Assembly: GCA_018402075.1 (NCBI GenBank)
Contig: JAGYJP010000001.1
Coordinates: forward strand, 496,001-560,000
DNA: 64,000 nt
Direction: 5' to 3'
DNA from: Candidatus Nanopelagicales bacterium
GTDB lineage: Bacteria; Actinomycetota; Actinomycetes; S36-B12
The notes beneath the pieces are model-generated. The model saw nothing but the letters and a program-made list of their open reading frames with translations, was not told the origin of the DNA and did not search any database. Both the position numbers and the translations under genes were made by a program. Within the stretch, counting starts at the first letter, position 1; each line of letters starts with the position of its first letter. Positions 17,692 to 27,081 of the stretch are shown here, in pieces.

Positions 17692-18690
17692 TCATAAAAA
17701 CCATCCCTCCAGCGCTTGCGCAACAACGTAGTAGACGGGGATGCCAATAATGAGGTTAAACGGGAAAGTTATTCCCAAGCTAGTGGTCAGGGTGATTCCC
17801 GGATTAGCTTCGGGTAGGGCAAGGCGCACTGCCGCAGGTGCAGCAATATAAGACGCACTCGCACACAAGACACCCAGGATCATGGCACCGCCCATGGAAA
17901 GCCCTGCCAGATATCCACTGATGATTCCCAAGGTTCCCGCGAAGACTGGAAAAATAATGGCAAAAACAATGAGTCCGGCACCTGCGGTTCGAATGTCTGA
18001 GAGGCGGCGCCCGGCCAAGACGCCCATTTCTAGGAGGAACAACGCGAGAACACCCGTGAAAAGCCCACCAAAAAATGGCTCGACCTGGGCGTAGCCCTGC
18101 ACTCCGGTGAGGAACCCAATAACTAAGCCACCGAACAAAATGAGCACTGACTTGCCTAAGACAACTTCCCGCACCCATTCTCGTGAAGAAACCGTTATCA
18201 ACTGTGACCGGCTTGAGGAATAGCGCTTAGCAAGGAGAAGCCCGACAACAATTCCCGGAATCTCTAAAACAGTCAACAGCGTAGGCATAAATCCTTCGTA
18301 ACTCACATCGAGTGAATCTAGGAATACAAGGGCCGCCGTAAAAGTGACCAAAGACGTGGAACCATAGTGGGCGGCCATGGCGCCACGATCAATTCCATCA
18401 AGGCGGGTCATCCATTTGAGCACCACAAACACCAAAAGTGGAATCACGATGCCAAGGGCGATAGCAACCACAATGGGAAGCAATACATCGGCCGGTTCGG
18501 CAACTCGAAGTGCCACCCCACCCTTTAACCCAATCGCAAAAAGCAGGTAAATCGATGTTGCCTGGTAAACAGGATCAGGTAGGCGCAAATCCGCTTTGAG
18601 GCGCACCGATATCACTCCTAGGAGGAATACCAGAACGGGAACAGACAGGACATTGGATGTTGCCATATTTAGTGAGGTGCCAACATCCAT
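17692..18690 (-). CDS. SbtA-like sodium-dependent bicarbonate transporter family permease
   Basis: The protein is highly hydrophobic, with about ten predicted membrane segments. Its start resembles SbtA: VPVLVFLLGVISVRLKADLRLPDPVYQATSIYLLFAIGLKGG. A central cytoplasmic basic region separates two similar halves (DVSYEGFMPTLLTVLEIPGIVVGLLLA and the later GMGG-like segments). The start at 18690 is supported by TACCAT ending 6 nt upstream. Function is inferred from family and from the adjacent SbtB-like gene; bicarbonate as substrate in this heterotroph is likely but untested. Confidence 0.78.
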   Translation of the reverse strand: MDVGTSLNMATSNVLSVPVLVFLLGVISVRLKADLRLPDPVYQATSIYLLFAIGLKGGVALRVAEPADVLLPIVVAIALGIVIPLLVFVVLKWMTRLDGIDRGAMAAHYGSTSLVTFTAALVFLDSLDVSYEGFMPTLLTVLEIPGIVVGLLLAKRYSSSRSQLITVSSREWVREVVLGKSVLILFGGLVIGFLTGVQGYAQVEPFFGGLFTGVLALFLLEMGVLAGRRLSDIRTAGAGLIVFAIIFPVFAGTLGIISGYLAGLSMGGAMILGVLCASASYIAAPAAVRLALPEANPGITLTTSLGITFPFNLIIGIPVYYVVAQALEGWFL

Positions 18691-18817
18691 CCTGAGATGG
18701 TATTGGACGGTCATGACTAACTCGCCAACACCCACACACTCAAATAAGCGTGTTTTCGGCGGCTTAACGGGCTAATCTGCTGCTGCACAGAGAGTGCAGC
18801 AAATGAGGAGTTATGTG

Positions 18818-19231
18818 ATGTCTAGCAACGGAACAATAAGCCGGCCATTCGGTGTGACCTTGGTCATGATTGTGATCGGGATCGCCGCAATTCTTAACTT
18901 GATTCTAGGAACACTTCTGGTCTTCTCCGTATTCGGAGAGAACCCCACCTTCACCGACCCATTTGGGGAAACACGTGAAATCGGCGGCGGCTGGCTGGTC
19001 TTCAATGGAATCATTACCTTCATCCTTGGCCTTTTGTACCTGTGGCTGATCAAGATGACAGCCATTGGATCGGCAACAGCACAGGTAATCATCCAGATGC
19101 TTTCAGTGATCAATATTGTGTTTGCCATCTTTAATCTGCCTTACGGCTGGTGGTCGATCCTCTTGAGCACAATCATTCTGCTCCTCGTGAGCAGTGCACG
19201 CGCCACCATGTGGTTCCGTCAAACAAACTAG
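18818..19231 (+). CDS. Small four-helix membrane protein (DUF7144-like)
   Basis: This 137-residue protein has four hydrophobic segments (VTLVMIVIGIAAILNLILG; GWLVFNGIITFILGLLYLWLI; AQVIIQMLSVINIVFAIF; SILLSTIILLLVSS). ATG 18818 has a GAGGAG ribosome site 9 nt upstream. It resembles DUF7144-type actinobacterial membrane proteins, with no known function. It is divergent from sbtA and convergent with the CysO-like gene. Confidence 0.65.
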   Translation: MSSNGTISRPFGVTLVMIVIGIAAILNLILGTLLVFSVFGENPTFTDPFGETREIGGGWLVFNGIITFILGLLYLWLIKMTAIGSATAQVIIQMLSVINIVFAIFNLPYGWWSILLSTIILLLVSSARATMWFRQTN

Positions 19232-19247
19232 TTCGCGCTATTAAGGT

Positions 19248-19520
19248 TTAGTTCACAAACGGATCGGCGATCAAGAAGGTGAGTTCCTCATCTTTCTTGA
19301 TCGCCGTTTCCATTCCTTGCTCGAGCTTTATATTTCGGACTCCTTGAGTCGGCACGCCAAGATAAGCACTCACGTACCTGCGAATTCCACTGGAATCAAG
19401 CAGGGACTCGCGAATTTCGGGACTGTCTATTAAATCGAGTGCTTCAGCAACTGTCTGAGCCTCTGAGATATCTATACACGTGGGATCGGGTGAATTCCTG
19501 AAAAAGACCCTAATCTTCAT
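19248..19520 (-). CDS. CysO/MoaD-like beta-grasp protein lacking the C-terminal Gly-Gly
   Basis: This 90-residue protein resembles CysO, the ubiquitin-like sulfur carrier for cysteine synthesis: MKIRVFFRNSPDPTC, AEALDLIDS, IRRYVSAYLG, then a TAIKKDEELTFLIAD end. CysO and MoaD need a terminal Gly-Gly for thiocarboxylate formation, but this protein ends ADPFVN. Gene order clpS-DUF2017-CysO-like matches other actinobacteria, yet the usual JAMM peptidase (Mec) and CysM genes do not follow. It overlaps the DUF2017 stop by 11 nt. It is either a repurposed or a degenerate carrier. Confidence 0.72.
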   Translation of the reverse strand: MKIRVFFRNSPDPTCIDISEAQTVAEALDLIDSPEIRESLLDSSGIRRYVSAYLGVPTQGVRNIKLEQGMETAIKKDEELTFLIADPFVN

Positions 19521-20046
19521 TAAGAAATCCCTTCTCAATAATCATTTCCTGCATCCACGTCAGCCACCCATACAGGTCAAAGAGCGCAGCGCGAGGATCG
19601 TTGTCATCCAATTCCTGACTTTCTATTGATTTAGTGATTTCCAGCCTAGTTCCCAGGGCCAAACGTAAATCATTGAGGAATCCGACCATGTCCTTCCATT
19701 GGTCGTTCATCAACTCCAGTTCACGGCCTACCGAAATCATGTCAAGTAATCGCTCGGCTCTTTCGGTACTTGCATCACGCAAAGAACGTTCAGTGAATCG
19801 ACGAAACTCCAAGCTCGCCTCTGGGTCCTCGGGGTAGGCATCTGGGTACAACCTGCTCAGTACTGGATCTGTTGGCTTGGTTGCATGTGTATCGATTCCC
19901 ACCATTTGCGCAAGTGGATCAGATTCGATATCGGATACTTCGGGGGTTGTCAGATTGAGAAGTTGAGCTGCCAGGTCCTGCAGAATTCGAATTTCGATCT
20001 CTTCCATGATGATCTGAACACCTTGGTTGCTTCTTTCAATTTCCAT
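19510..20046 (-). CDS. DUF2017 domain protein
   Basis: This 178-residue, mostly helical and acidic protein resembles the DUF2017 family that follows clpS in actinobacteria. Recognisable are EEIEIRILQDLAAQLLNL, SRLYPDAYPEDPEASLEFRRFTERSLRD and a C-terminal LYGWLTWMQEMIIE. It begins 14 nt after the clpS stop. No function is established; the conserved position hints at a link with the ClpS adaptor. Confidence 0.85.
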   Translation of the reverse strand: MEIERSNQGVQIIMEEIEIRILQDLAAQLLNLTTPEVSDIESDPLAQMVGIDTHATKPTDPVLSRLYPDAYPEDPEASLEFRRFTERSLRDASTERAERLLDMISVGRELELMNDQWKDMVGFLNDLRLALGTRLEITKSIESQELDDNDPRAALFDLYGWLTWMQEMIIEKGFLNED

Positions 20047-20060
20047 GGGATCTCGTTGAC

Positions 20061-20384
20061 CTAATCCTTGGCCAGAGTGGCCCACAAGCCATAGGAGTGC
20101 ATTGCAGCAACATCGCGTTCCATTTCTTCCCGCGTACCTGTCGATACCACGGCTTTACCCTCATTGTGCACCGTCAGCATGAGCTCATGAGCCTTGTGCT
20201 TTGGGTACTTGAAATAGTCAAGAAAAACATAGGTGACATACGACATCAGATTGATGGGGTCATCCCACACCGTGGTACTCCATGGGCGATCGGTTTCGGT
20301 GTCAAACTCCCAATCGACCGTGGGCAACGTCTCCGTTGGAGTAGATGTCACCCGAGCATTCTTGCATGCCGAATTCCCCGTCAC
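20061..20384 (-). CDS. clpS: ClpS adaptor for N-degron substrates
   Basis: This 107-residue protein has the ClpS core: [24 protein letters not shown] (the DDP N-degron pocket) and [28 protein letters not shown] (contact with the ClpA/ClpC N-domain). It delivers proteins with destabilising N-termini to the Clp protease. The start is GTG. It leads the clpS-DUF2017-CysO-like operon. Confidence 0.95.
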   Translation of the reverse strand: MTGNSACKNARVTSTPTETLPTVDWEFDTETDRPWSTTVWDDPINLMSYVTYVFLDYFKYPKHKAHELMLTVHNEGKAVVSTGTREEMERDVAAMHSYGLWATLAKD

Positions 20385-20460
20385 CTACAGGTACAAATTC
20401 CAGAAACATTAATTAACGTTGAGGATTCACCGAGGTGAAATCATGAACTAGAGTGGAAAC

Positions 20461-22194
20461 ATGGCATCCATACCTGGTCGGATCCCCCCGGCGGCGCCGG
20501 ATCTACCAGAACCAGCGATTCTGGCTCGAATTCGTGAGTCAGTGATCGGCGATGACCAAGTCATGTACAGCCCATTTGGTCCCCGGCGAGTGACCTACGC
20601 CGATTACACCGCCAGCGGCCGGGCTGTGGAGTTTATCGAAAAATTCATTCACGAAGAAGTGCTGCCACGTTATGCCAACACCCACACAGAATCGAGTGGT
20701 ACCGGGTTACAAACCACCCGGTTGCGCGAGGATGCGCGGCGCATAATCAAAGATTCCGTCAATGGCACCGAGGACACATGCGTCATCTTTTGCGGATCAG
20801 GCTCCACTAGTGCCATCAATAAGCTCATTGGGATCTTGAATTTGCGTATACCTGCAGATCTTGATCGCAAATATCAGCTCAGGGAAAACATCCCGCACGC
20901 TGAACGACCGGTTGTATTTATTGGTCCCTACGAACACCATAGCAATGAACTTCCGTGGCGCGAATCAATCGCAGACATTGTCACAATTCGCGAGGACTCC
21001 AACGGTCAGATTGACTGCGAACAACTAGAGCAAGAGCTCATTCGCTATCAGGATCGTCCCATGCGTATCGCTTCATTTAGTGCGGCAAGCAATGTAACCG
21101 GGATCCTTTCAGACACTCACGCAGTGACTCAACTAGTGCACTCCTACGGTGCTCTTGCCTTCTGGGATTTTGCTGCTGCCGCCCCTTATGTCGACATTGA
21201 GATGAACCCCCGATGCTCCGATCACCCCGACGCATATAAAGATGCAATATTTCTCTCACCCCACAAGTTTATTGGCGGTCCCGGCACTCCCGGGGTGTTA
21301 ATCATTCGAAAGGAACTACTTACCAACTCTGTACCTGATGTTGTTGGTGGCGGCACCGTTGCCTATGTCAATGCTGAAGAGCATGTGTATCTCACTGATC
21401 CCGAACACCGCGAAGAAGGCGGAACACCAGCCATCATCGAAGCTATCCGCGCTGGATTGGTTTTCCAGTTAAAGAATGCCGTCGGTGTCGACACTATCCG
21501 AGCGCGAGAACACGATCTGGTACGCAGGGCGATTGTCAGTTGGAACACTCACCAAAACATTCACATTCTGGGTAACCTTGATGCCGATCGATTGAGCATC
21601 GTGTCATTTGTTATTCGTAAGCCCGGGGGCATGTACTTGCACCATAACTTTGTTGTTGCCGTTCTCAACGATCTCTTCGGCATTCAATCCCGTGGAGGAT
21701 GTTCGTGCGCAGGACCCTACGGTCACAGATTGCTCGGAATTGACCTCGACACATCACATGAATATGAACGTGAGATCAGTACCGGATGTGAAGGGATAAA
21801 GCCCGGCTGGATTCGCGTGAACTTTAATTACTTTATCTCTGAGGCCGTCTTTACTTACATCATTCAAGCTGTGGAACTCATTGCCGAGCATGGCTGGAAG
21901 CTTTTACCGTTTTATCGCTTTGATGCAGCTTCTGGGCGCTGGCATCACCGTGAGGGTGCCGTCGAGCCTCCATTGCGGTTGACCATGTTGACATACTCCG
22001 ATTCCGGTGAGCTCCGCTATCCCAAGGAACACGACCAAGCTCCCGAATCCGAACTTGATAATTACCTGGATTACGCCTCGACGTTAGTTCACGAACTGCC
22101 GGATCCAACTCTGGTTGAAGCAGAAACCGGCATGAGCCCAGATTTTGATTTATTGCGGTGGTTCGACCTTTCAGCTACCTCACTCGAACGGTGA
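20461..22194 (+). CDS. Aminotransferase class V-fold (cysteine desulfurase-like) PLP enzyme
   Basis: The 577-residue protein is longer than typical SufS/IscS enzymes (about 400). The N-terminal two-thirds contain the class V fold: DYTASGRAV, GSGSTSAINKLI, HHSNELPWRE, the Asp of FWDFAAAAPYV, the PLP lysine in SPHKFIGGPGTPG, and a cysteine-bearing loop SRGGCSCAGPYGH. The C-terminal about 100 residues are an extra domain. TAGAGT ends 6 nt before ATG 20461 (leaderless). The 3' end overlaps the convergent GH18 gene by 20 bp. A desulfurase or lyase role is possible; substrate unknown. Confidence 0.85.
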   Translation: MASIPGRIPPAAPDLPEPAILARIRESVIGDDQVMYSPFGPRRVTYADYTASGRAVEFIEKFIHEEVLPRYANTHTESSGTGLQTTRLREDARRIIKDSVNGTEDTCVIFCGSGSTSAINKLIGILNLRIPADLDRKYQLRENIPHAERPVVFIGPYEHHSNELPWRESIADIVTIREDSNGQIDCEQLEQELIRYQDRPMRIASFSAASNVTGILSDTHAVTQLVHSYGALAFWDFAAAAPYVDIEMNPRCSDHPDAYKDAIFLSPHKFIGGPGTPGVLIIRKELLTNSVPDVVGGGTVAYVNAEEHVYLTDPEHREEGGTPAIIEAIRAGLVFQLKNAVGVDTIRAREHDLVRRAIVSWNTHQNIHILGNLDADRLSIVSFVIRKPGGMYLHHNFVVAVLNDLFGIQSRGGCSCAGPYGHRLLGIDLDTSHEYEREISTGCEGIKPGWIRVNFNYFISEAVFTYIIQAVELIAEHGWKLLPFYRFDAASGRWHHREGAVEPPLRLTMLTYSDSGELRYPKEHDQAPESELDNYLDYASTLVHELPDPTLVEAETGMSPDFDLLRWFDLSATSLER

Positions 22195-23995
22195 ATTCAT
22201 TTGAGACCCCAGGCAACACCCCGCGAGCGGCTCGAGTAACCACTCGATAGGTGTACTTTCCTCGTGCATTAGGTGCGCGATCCTTGAGTAAGGCTCGGCC
22301 ATTGGCTCCCGTGCGCATAACTGCTTCTTTTTTCCACGAGCCATTTTTTTTTCGGACCTGAAGGACGGCCTTCTGCCCTTGTACTCCCGGCCGCGATATG
22401 ACTCTGACTTTCACTGTACTGGATTTCGCAACCTTTTTGGTCTTAAGAATTGCCGTCACCGTTGGGGCAATCTTGATGGTGAAAGGATTTGACACAACCT
22501 CAGGTGTGCCGGCAGTTGCTCCGATTACCACCCGAAAGTTTCCACCTGTTTGTAAATCAATGGGGAATCCCACGGCACCATCGGCACCTGTGGTGCCGAC
22601 TACTTGATCAACCCAGTCACCATTCACGGATTGCTGGAGAACCGCAGGCGCACCAACAATGGGGGCTCCGTTGAGTTGACCCGAGGCAGTCACAACATTT
22701 GGTTGTCCTGTGACAAATATCTCGGGGGCAACCACTGCCACCTCCGGTACCGCAGGTGCAAGGGATTGGGCATATGCCCTAATCAGTGGCCATTGCTCGG
22801 GGTTGTCCCCGCCAATTGTCCAATAAGCCGCACCCTTGATTCCGAATTCGCCAACAAGTTGCGTGCGCGCCAAAAGCCCCTGCGTTCCGACAAACCACAT
22901 GATCTTGGAAGCCGTGCACGTTTGGTTATTCCCCGAGGAATCAATCCACGTTACCTGCCTCTGGTATTCGAAATAATTTTCCTTCCTCACGTCATCCCAG
23001 ACTGGCTGCCCACCCTGAGCGGCAATAAAAGCGGGGATGTCAGCATCGGTCATGGAGCCACGGGCGGTGAGTGAATTAAATGCTGCTTTTTCCGCCCCCG
23101 AACTAGATGACCTTGGGCAATTTCCCGTGAGCTTAAAGGCCCCACCGGACTTCTTCTGGGTCCAAAAGCGCCCATAGGTGGGTACCCCTATTTGTAATTT
23201 CTGTGGATCCATGACGGTAGCGGAATACTGAACAATGCTGCGCACCCAGTTATAGGGCGCAATGGGACCTGCCACAGAAAAGCTGTAGTCATAAGCCATG
23301 ATCCGAATCAAATCAACAAACGGAGCGATGCCATCCATGTTGTACACGTAGTAGCCGTTTTGACCACCACAATTACCACTCATGGAACACGGTGGCGGAA
23401 TTGTCACCGAGAGCAGTTTTCCCTGAGCACGTAAAGCGTCGCCTAATTGCTGAACAAAAGCAGTCCAATTGGGACGAGTGGAATCCCATGTCGCTCGACC
23501 ATCTGAGAATGCAAATTTTTCATAATCTAAATCAATACCGTCGTAATTATTTGACATGACGAGATTAACAATCTCGTTGACATGAGCCGTTCTTTTCTCC
23601 GGATCAGCGAGCACACTCGCCATACGCTTAGCCGGTGCCGCATCTGCGATCGCCGGCAGGATTGTGATGCCGGCATTTCGCAGTTGATCTGTTGCCCACG
23701 CAGCATTAGTTGTGGCAGACCCGTAATTGGAATTGAACCCAACTTTGACATTTCCGCCACTCGTGCCTGTTGCCGAGTACCAAAATGGTGAAACATCGGA
23801 AATTAGATCTGCATTATTGACCGCATTGGTTATTCCCACGGGGACCTTCTGTGAGGACATCCAATAAGGAATCCAACCGCTCACGATCTTGACAGGAGGG
23901 TTATTAGCGTGAACTGGCGCTGCAGTGAGCCCGATGAACAAGGATGCACTGGCAGCAACGGCAACAATCGAACGAATAATCGCGGGGGAAGGCAC
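22175..23995 (-). CDS. Secreted glycoside hydrolase family 18 protein with C-terminal beta domains
   Basis: A signal peptide (cleavage near PVHANN) is followed by a GH18 barrel of about 380 residues with the catalytic motif YDGIDLDYE (DxxDxDxE), VSGWIPYW at the barrel start and VGTQGL/YWTIGGD near its end, resembling YaaH-type chitinase-like or peptidoglycan-active enzymes. Two Ig-like or Bacterial_Ig-type modules (about residues 400-505 and 510-606), the last very basic, form the C-terminus. It probably acts on chitin or cell-wall glycans outside the cell. Confidence 0.88.
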   Translation of the reverse strand: MPSPAIIRSIVAVAASASLFIGLTAAPVHANNPPVKIVSGWIPYWMSSQKVPVGITNAVNNADLISDVSPFWYSATGTSGGNVKVGFNSNYGSATTNAAWATDQLRNAGITILPAIADAAPAKRMASVLADPEKRTAHVNEIVNLVMSNNYDGIDLDYEKFAFSDGRATWDSTRPNWTAFVQQLGDALRAQGKLLSVTIPPPCSMSGNCGGQNGYYVYNMDGIAPFVDLIRIMAYDYSFSVAGPIAPYNWVRSIVQYSATVMDPQKLQIGVPTYGRFWTQKKSGGAFKLTGNCPRSSSSGAEKAAFNSLTARGSMTDADIPAFIAAQGGQPVWDDVRKENYFEYQRQVTWIDSSGNNQTCTASKIMWFVGTQGLLARTQLVGEFGIKGAAYWTIGGDNPEQWPLIRAYAQSLAPAVPEVAVVAPEIFVTGQPNVVTASGQLNGAPIVGAPAVLQQSVNGDWVDQVVGTTGADGAVGFPIDLQTGGNFRVVIGATAGTPEVVSNPFTIKIAPTVTAILKTKKVAKSSTVKVRVISRPGVQGQKAVLQVRKKNGSWKKEAVMRTGANGRALLKDRAPNARGKYTYRVVTRAARGVLPGVSNEFTVRVR

Positions 23996-24051
23996 ACCCC
24001 ATTGTGCGTCAGAGTCGCCTTGGTCTCAAATTACAGGCCGGTGTGGGCGTG

Positions 24052-24702
24052 TCACCGGAGTAACCGGCTTATGTCACCTGCCGCTCGGGCCACGCGTGGG
24101 CCGAATTCGGCCTCAGGGATCTCGCGTGAAGAGATAATTCCCACGCTGGCTTCCAACCCGGTGAGGCCTGAAATGGCTACCGCAATGCCATTGGTTCCAC
24201 TTTCCAGGCTCGTGATCACCCATTGTGGATCGAGCGGACGGCCACCTGCAGTTCGGGCGGCCAAAATCGCTCGGCCGCCTGCACTAGCTTCCAGCGGAGT
24301 TCGAGTTCCAATTCGTAAGGTGACGTGGAGATCTGATCGGTGAGGTTCTGAAACTACTGCAACGAGGCCATCGGAGGCATCGGCAATTAATAAATATGAA
24401 GTGCACCCCACAGCTTCGGCAAGCATTCGGAGTGTTGGAGATGCGGCATCGCGTACAAGGGGTTGCACCACTCGAGACAATGACAAAATACCCAGACCTA
24501 ATCTGCAACGTCCATCAGGTGAGCGCCTGATCAGGCTGTGGCTTTCTAATGTCACCACCAGCCGATACACAACCGTTCGGCCTATGTCGAGCGTGTTACC
24601 CAGTTCGGTTACGGTCAAACCCTCTGGGTGCTCAGCCAAAACTTCGAGAACGCGTAGTCCGCGATCCAGAGTCTGCGAAGTTTCAGCCGGCACGGATACC
24701 AC
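24052..24702 (-). CDS. IclR-family transcriptional regulator
   Basis: This 216-residue protein has an N-terminal winged helix (TLDRGLRVLEVLAEHPEGLTVTELGNTLDIGRTVVYRLVVTLE) and a shortened C-terminal effector domain with SAGGRAILAAR. The length is below the usual 250. GTG 24702 or an internal GTG 24693 may be the start. No catabolic genes adjoin it, so its target is unknown. Confidence 0.85.
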   Translation of the reverse strand: MVSVPAETSQTLDRGLRVLEVLAEHPEGLTVTELGNTLDIGRTVVYRLVVTLESHSLIRRSPDGRCRLGLGILSLSRVVQPLVRDAASPTLRMLAEAVGCTSYLLIADASDGLVAVVSEPHRSDLHVTLRIGTRTPLEASAGGRAILAARTAGGRPLDPQWVITSLESGTNGIAVAISGLTGLEASVGIISSREIPEAEFGPRVARAAGDISRLLR

Positions 24703-24727
24703 CTAACCATTACCAGCGGGCAATGAG

Positions 24728-24757
24728 AAGCGCCTCCCCCGAAGGGAAGGCGCTTTT
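24728..24757. terminator. Hairpin terminator between HdeD-like and IclR genes
   Basis: AAGCGCCT (24728-24735) pairs with AGGCGCTT (24748-24755), with CCC/GGG extending the stem around a CGAA loop. A short T run follows on the plus strand; on the minus strand the tail is weaker. It probably ends transcription of the HdeD-like gene before the IclR gene. Confidence 0.65.
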
Positions 24758-24766
24758 CATAAACGA

Positions 24767-25339
24767 CTAGACCAGTGCCTTGGTGCGATTTCGCACCATG
24801 AACGCTGCGATGATCTCGTAAATACCGATGATGATCAGCCAGATGCCCACCACCCACGCGAGCGTGAGCAAGGAGATTGCTGGCTGAACCAGGATCACAA
24901 CACCACCAATCAACATGATGATGCCGAAGAAAATATTCCACCCGCGACCTTCCTTGGAATCGAATCCAAGGAACAGGCTGGCAAATCCACGGAAAAGGAA
25001 TGCAATACCGATAAAGATTGCCAGCAATTCAGCAGCATTGATTGCGCTGCGAATGGCAAAGATACCAAGGATGACGGAGAGGACGCCCGTAATAATGAGA
25101 AGCACGCGAGTGCCGCCGGTCAGTCCTGAAGCAAATGACCGAACAATCTCGAAAATACCCGAGACAATCAGATAAATGGCAAACAGGATGGCAACCACAA
25201 TAATGGTGGCTCCCGGCCATACGAGCGCAACAACTCCAACTGCCACGCTGATGAGTCCGCCGAACAGTAGTAACCACCAGCTACGACCCAGGGCCGCAAG
25301 GAAGCCGTTATCGACTTCAGCATCAATTTGGCTTGACAT
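24767..25339 (-). CDS. HdeD/DUF308 family membrane protein
   Basis: This 190-residue protein has six hydrophobic segments arranged as three repeated pairs with the DUF308 pattern (WWLLLFGGLISVAVGVVALVWPGATI; VLLIITGVLSVILGIFAI; GWNIFFGIIMLIGGVVILVQP). HdeD is linked to acid resistance in enterobacteria; the role in actinobacteria is not known. It has its own ribosome site (GGAGG) and promoter region (25340-25439). Confidence 0.88.
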   Translation of the reverse strand: MSSQIDAEVDNGFLAALGRSWWLLLFGGLISVAVGVVALVWPGATIIVVAILFAIYLIVSGIFEIVRSFASGLTGGTRVLLIITGVLSVILGIFAIRSAINAAELLAIFIGIAFLFRGFASLFLGFDSKEGRGWNIFFGIIMLIGGVVILVQPAISLLTLAWVVGIWLIIIGIYEIIAAFMVRNRTKALV

Positions 25340-25439
25340 ATAAAACCTCCAGATAGGGGAACTTACGGCGCAATACTAGAACTGATTTGCGGGCAAATCG
25401 GACTATTTCCTATTCGACACGCATTAATGGGCCAGCTCA

Positions 25440-26180
25440 CTAGACAACACGTGAGAGAAATGCTTGAGTCTCGGGCTTCGAAGCACTTCCAAACAACACA
25501 CCGGGATTTCCCTGCTCCCACACAATGCCATCATTAAGAAAGCACACATTGTCGGCAACCTCACGCGCGAAGTTCATTTCATGGGTAGCCATGACAATCG
25601 TTAATCCACCCGCGCGCAATTCCCGTACCGTGTCAAGAACCTCACCCACCAACATGGGATCGAGCGCCGATGTGATTTCATCAAACAACATAATCTCGGG
25701 TTGCATCGCTAAAGCTCGAACAATCGCAACTCGTTGAGCTTGTCCCCCTGACAGCCGATCGGGGTAATCCTGTGATTTCGATTCAAGTCCAAATCTGGCA
25801 AGCAGATCAAGCCCAAATTCCGTTGCTTCTGTTTTGGACTTCTTGAGCACTTTGATGGGACCCAGAATGACATTCTCGATCACTTTCATATGCGGGAATA
25901 AGTTATAAGACTGAAAAACTATTCCCACCCTGCGCCGAACTGCATCAAGGTCCGTATCAAAAGCAGTTACATCTAATCCGCCATCGATTGTGATTGTGCC
26001 CGCATCAACCGTTTCCAATCCATTAATGCACCTAAGGAGAGTCGACTTCCCTGAACCGGAAGCACCAATGAGAACAGTTGCCGTGTGCGGAAGTACCTGC
26101 AGGGAGATCCCCCGCAAAACTGGATGTGCATCAAAGGACTTCCACACAGAATCCACATGCAGATACGGAGCGGACGTCAT
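25440..26180 (-). CDS. Polar amino acid ABC transporter ATP-binding protein
   Basis: This 246-residue GlnQ/HisP-type ATPase has Walker A GASGSGKSTLL, Q-loop NLFPHMKVIENV, signature RLSGGQAQRVAI, Walker B IMLFDEITSALDP and switch His THEMNFA. Its start overlaps the permease stop by 4 bp. Together with the next two genes it imports a polar amino acid or related compound. Confidence 0.95.
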   Translation of the reverse strand: MTSAPYLHVDSVWKSFDAHPVLRGISLQVLPHTATVLIGASGSGKSTLLRCINGLETVDAGTITIDGGLDVTAFDTDLDAVRRRVGIVFQSYNLFPHMKVIENVILGPIKVLKKSKTEATEFGLDLLARFGLESKSQDYPDRLSGGQAQRVAIVRALAMQPEIMLFDEITSALDPMLVGEVLDTVRELRAGGLTIVMATHEMNFAREVADNVCFLNDGIVWEQGNPGVLFGSASKPETQAFLSRVV

Positions 26181-27058
26181 GCGGTCACTCCACCCGCTTG
26201 CCGCTTTTTGGCTGAGCGTCTTTGCATCCAGTCAGCAAAACGCGTCATGGGAATTGTCAGTGCAATGAAAATTAAGGCCGCGCCTACATACGGCGTGTAA
26301 TTGAAATTTGACGAAGTATCAATTTGTGCACGTCGTAAAACTTCGATTGGCCCCAATACCGCGACGAGAGCAGTGTCTTTCTGTAATGAAATAAAGTCAT
26401 TAAGCAGAGGTGGCATGACATTGCGGATTGCCTGCGGCAGCACCACATAGCGATTCGTTTGAAATGATGAGAGACCCAAAGATCTAGCTGCCATTGTTTG
26501 GCTTGGATGAACGGATCCAATACCAGCACGAAAGACTTCAGCAACATAGGCGCCATAGGAAAGTACGAGTGCCGCCGTTCCCCAGAAAATGGCATCACTA
26601 GGTACTCCCTGTAATTGAAGGGCGGGCATGCCAAAGCCAAGGAGGAAAATCACCAAAATTGTTGGAACTCCACGAAAAATATCTACATAGAGCGTGGCAA
26701 CTACTCTGAGCGGAAGAAAAATAGGGTTTCGTAATGTGCGGGCTAATGCAACGAGTAAGCCAATAATCAAAATAAGTGGTTCCGCAATGAGAAAGATCCG
26801 CACGTTAAGCCAAAATGCTTCAATCAGAGTGGGGAAAGACTCGACAAACTGGTCACCATTGAAAAAGGTATTTTGAACAGATGACCAACCAGAACTACGG
26901 GTTACCAGGAAAACTGTGACAATCACAAATCCAATGAGACTTGCCATACCAATAAGGGCATCACGCCGAGCCTTTTTACGAGACTGCTCCTGGCGCAATG
27001 GGTCTTGGTAGACCACATCGGCGCCAGGAGCCGGTGTCTTCACGTCGGTACCGTGCAA
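26177..27058 (-). CDS. Amino acid ABC transporter permease (His/Glu/Gln/Arg/opine type)
   Basis: This 293-residue protein has a cytoplasmic N-terminus, an extra first membrane segment and the permease core with the EAA loop (VFRAGIGSVHPSQTMAARSLGLSSFQTNRYVVLPQAIRNVMPPLLND split over this region). The early GLLVALARTLRNPIFLPLRVVATLYVDIFRGVP is diagnostic of the family. It is the only permease gene, so it probably works as a homodimer. Confidence 0.93.
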   Translation of the reverse strand: MHGTDVKTPAPGADVVYQDPLRQEQSRKKARRDALIGMASLIGFVIVTVFLVTRSSGWSSVQNTFFNGDQFVESFPTLIEAFWLNVRIFLIAEPLILIIGLLVALARTLRNPIFLPLRVVATLYVDIFRGVPTILVIFLLGFGMPALQLQGVPSDAIFWGTAALVLSYGAYVAEVFRAGIGSVHPSQTMAARSLGLSSFQTNRYVVLPQAIRNVMPPLLNDFISLQKDTALVAVLGPIEVLRRAQIDTSSNFNYTPYVGAALIFIALTIPMTRFADWMQRRSAKKRQAGGVTA

Positions 27059-27081
27059 ATCTTCGAATCAGTTATTCGTTT

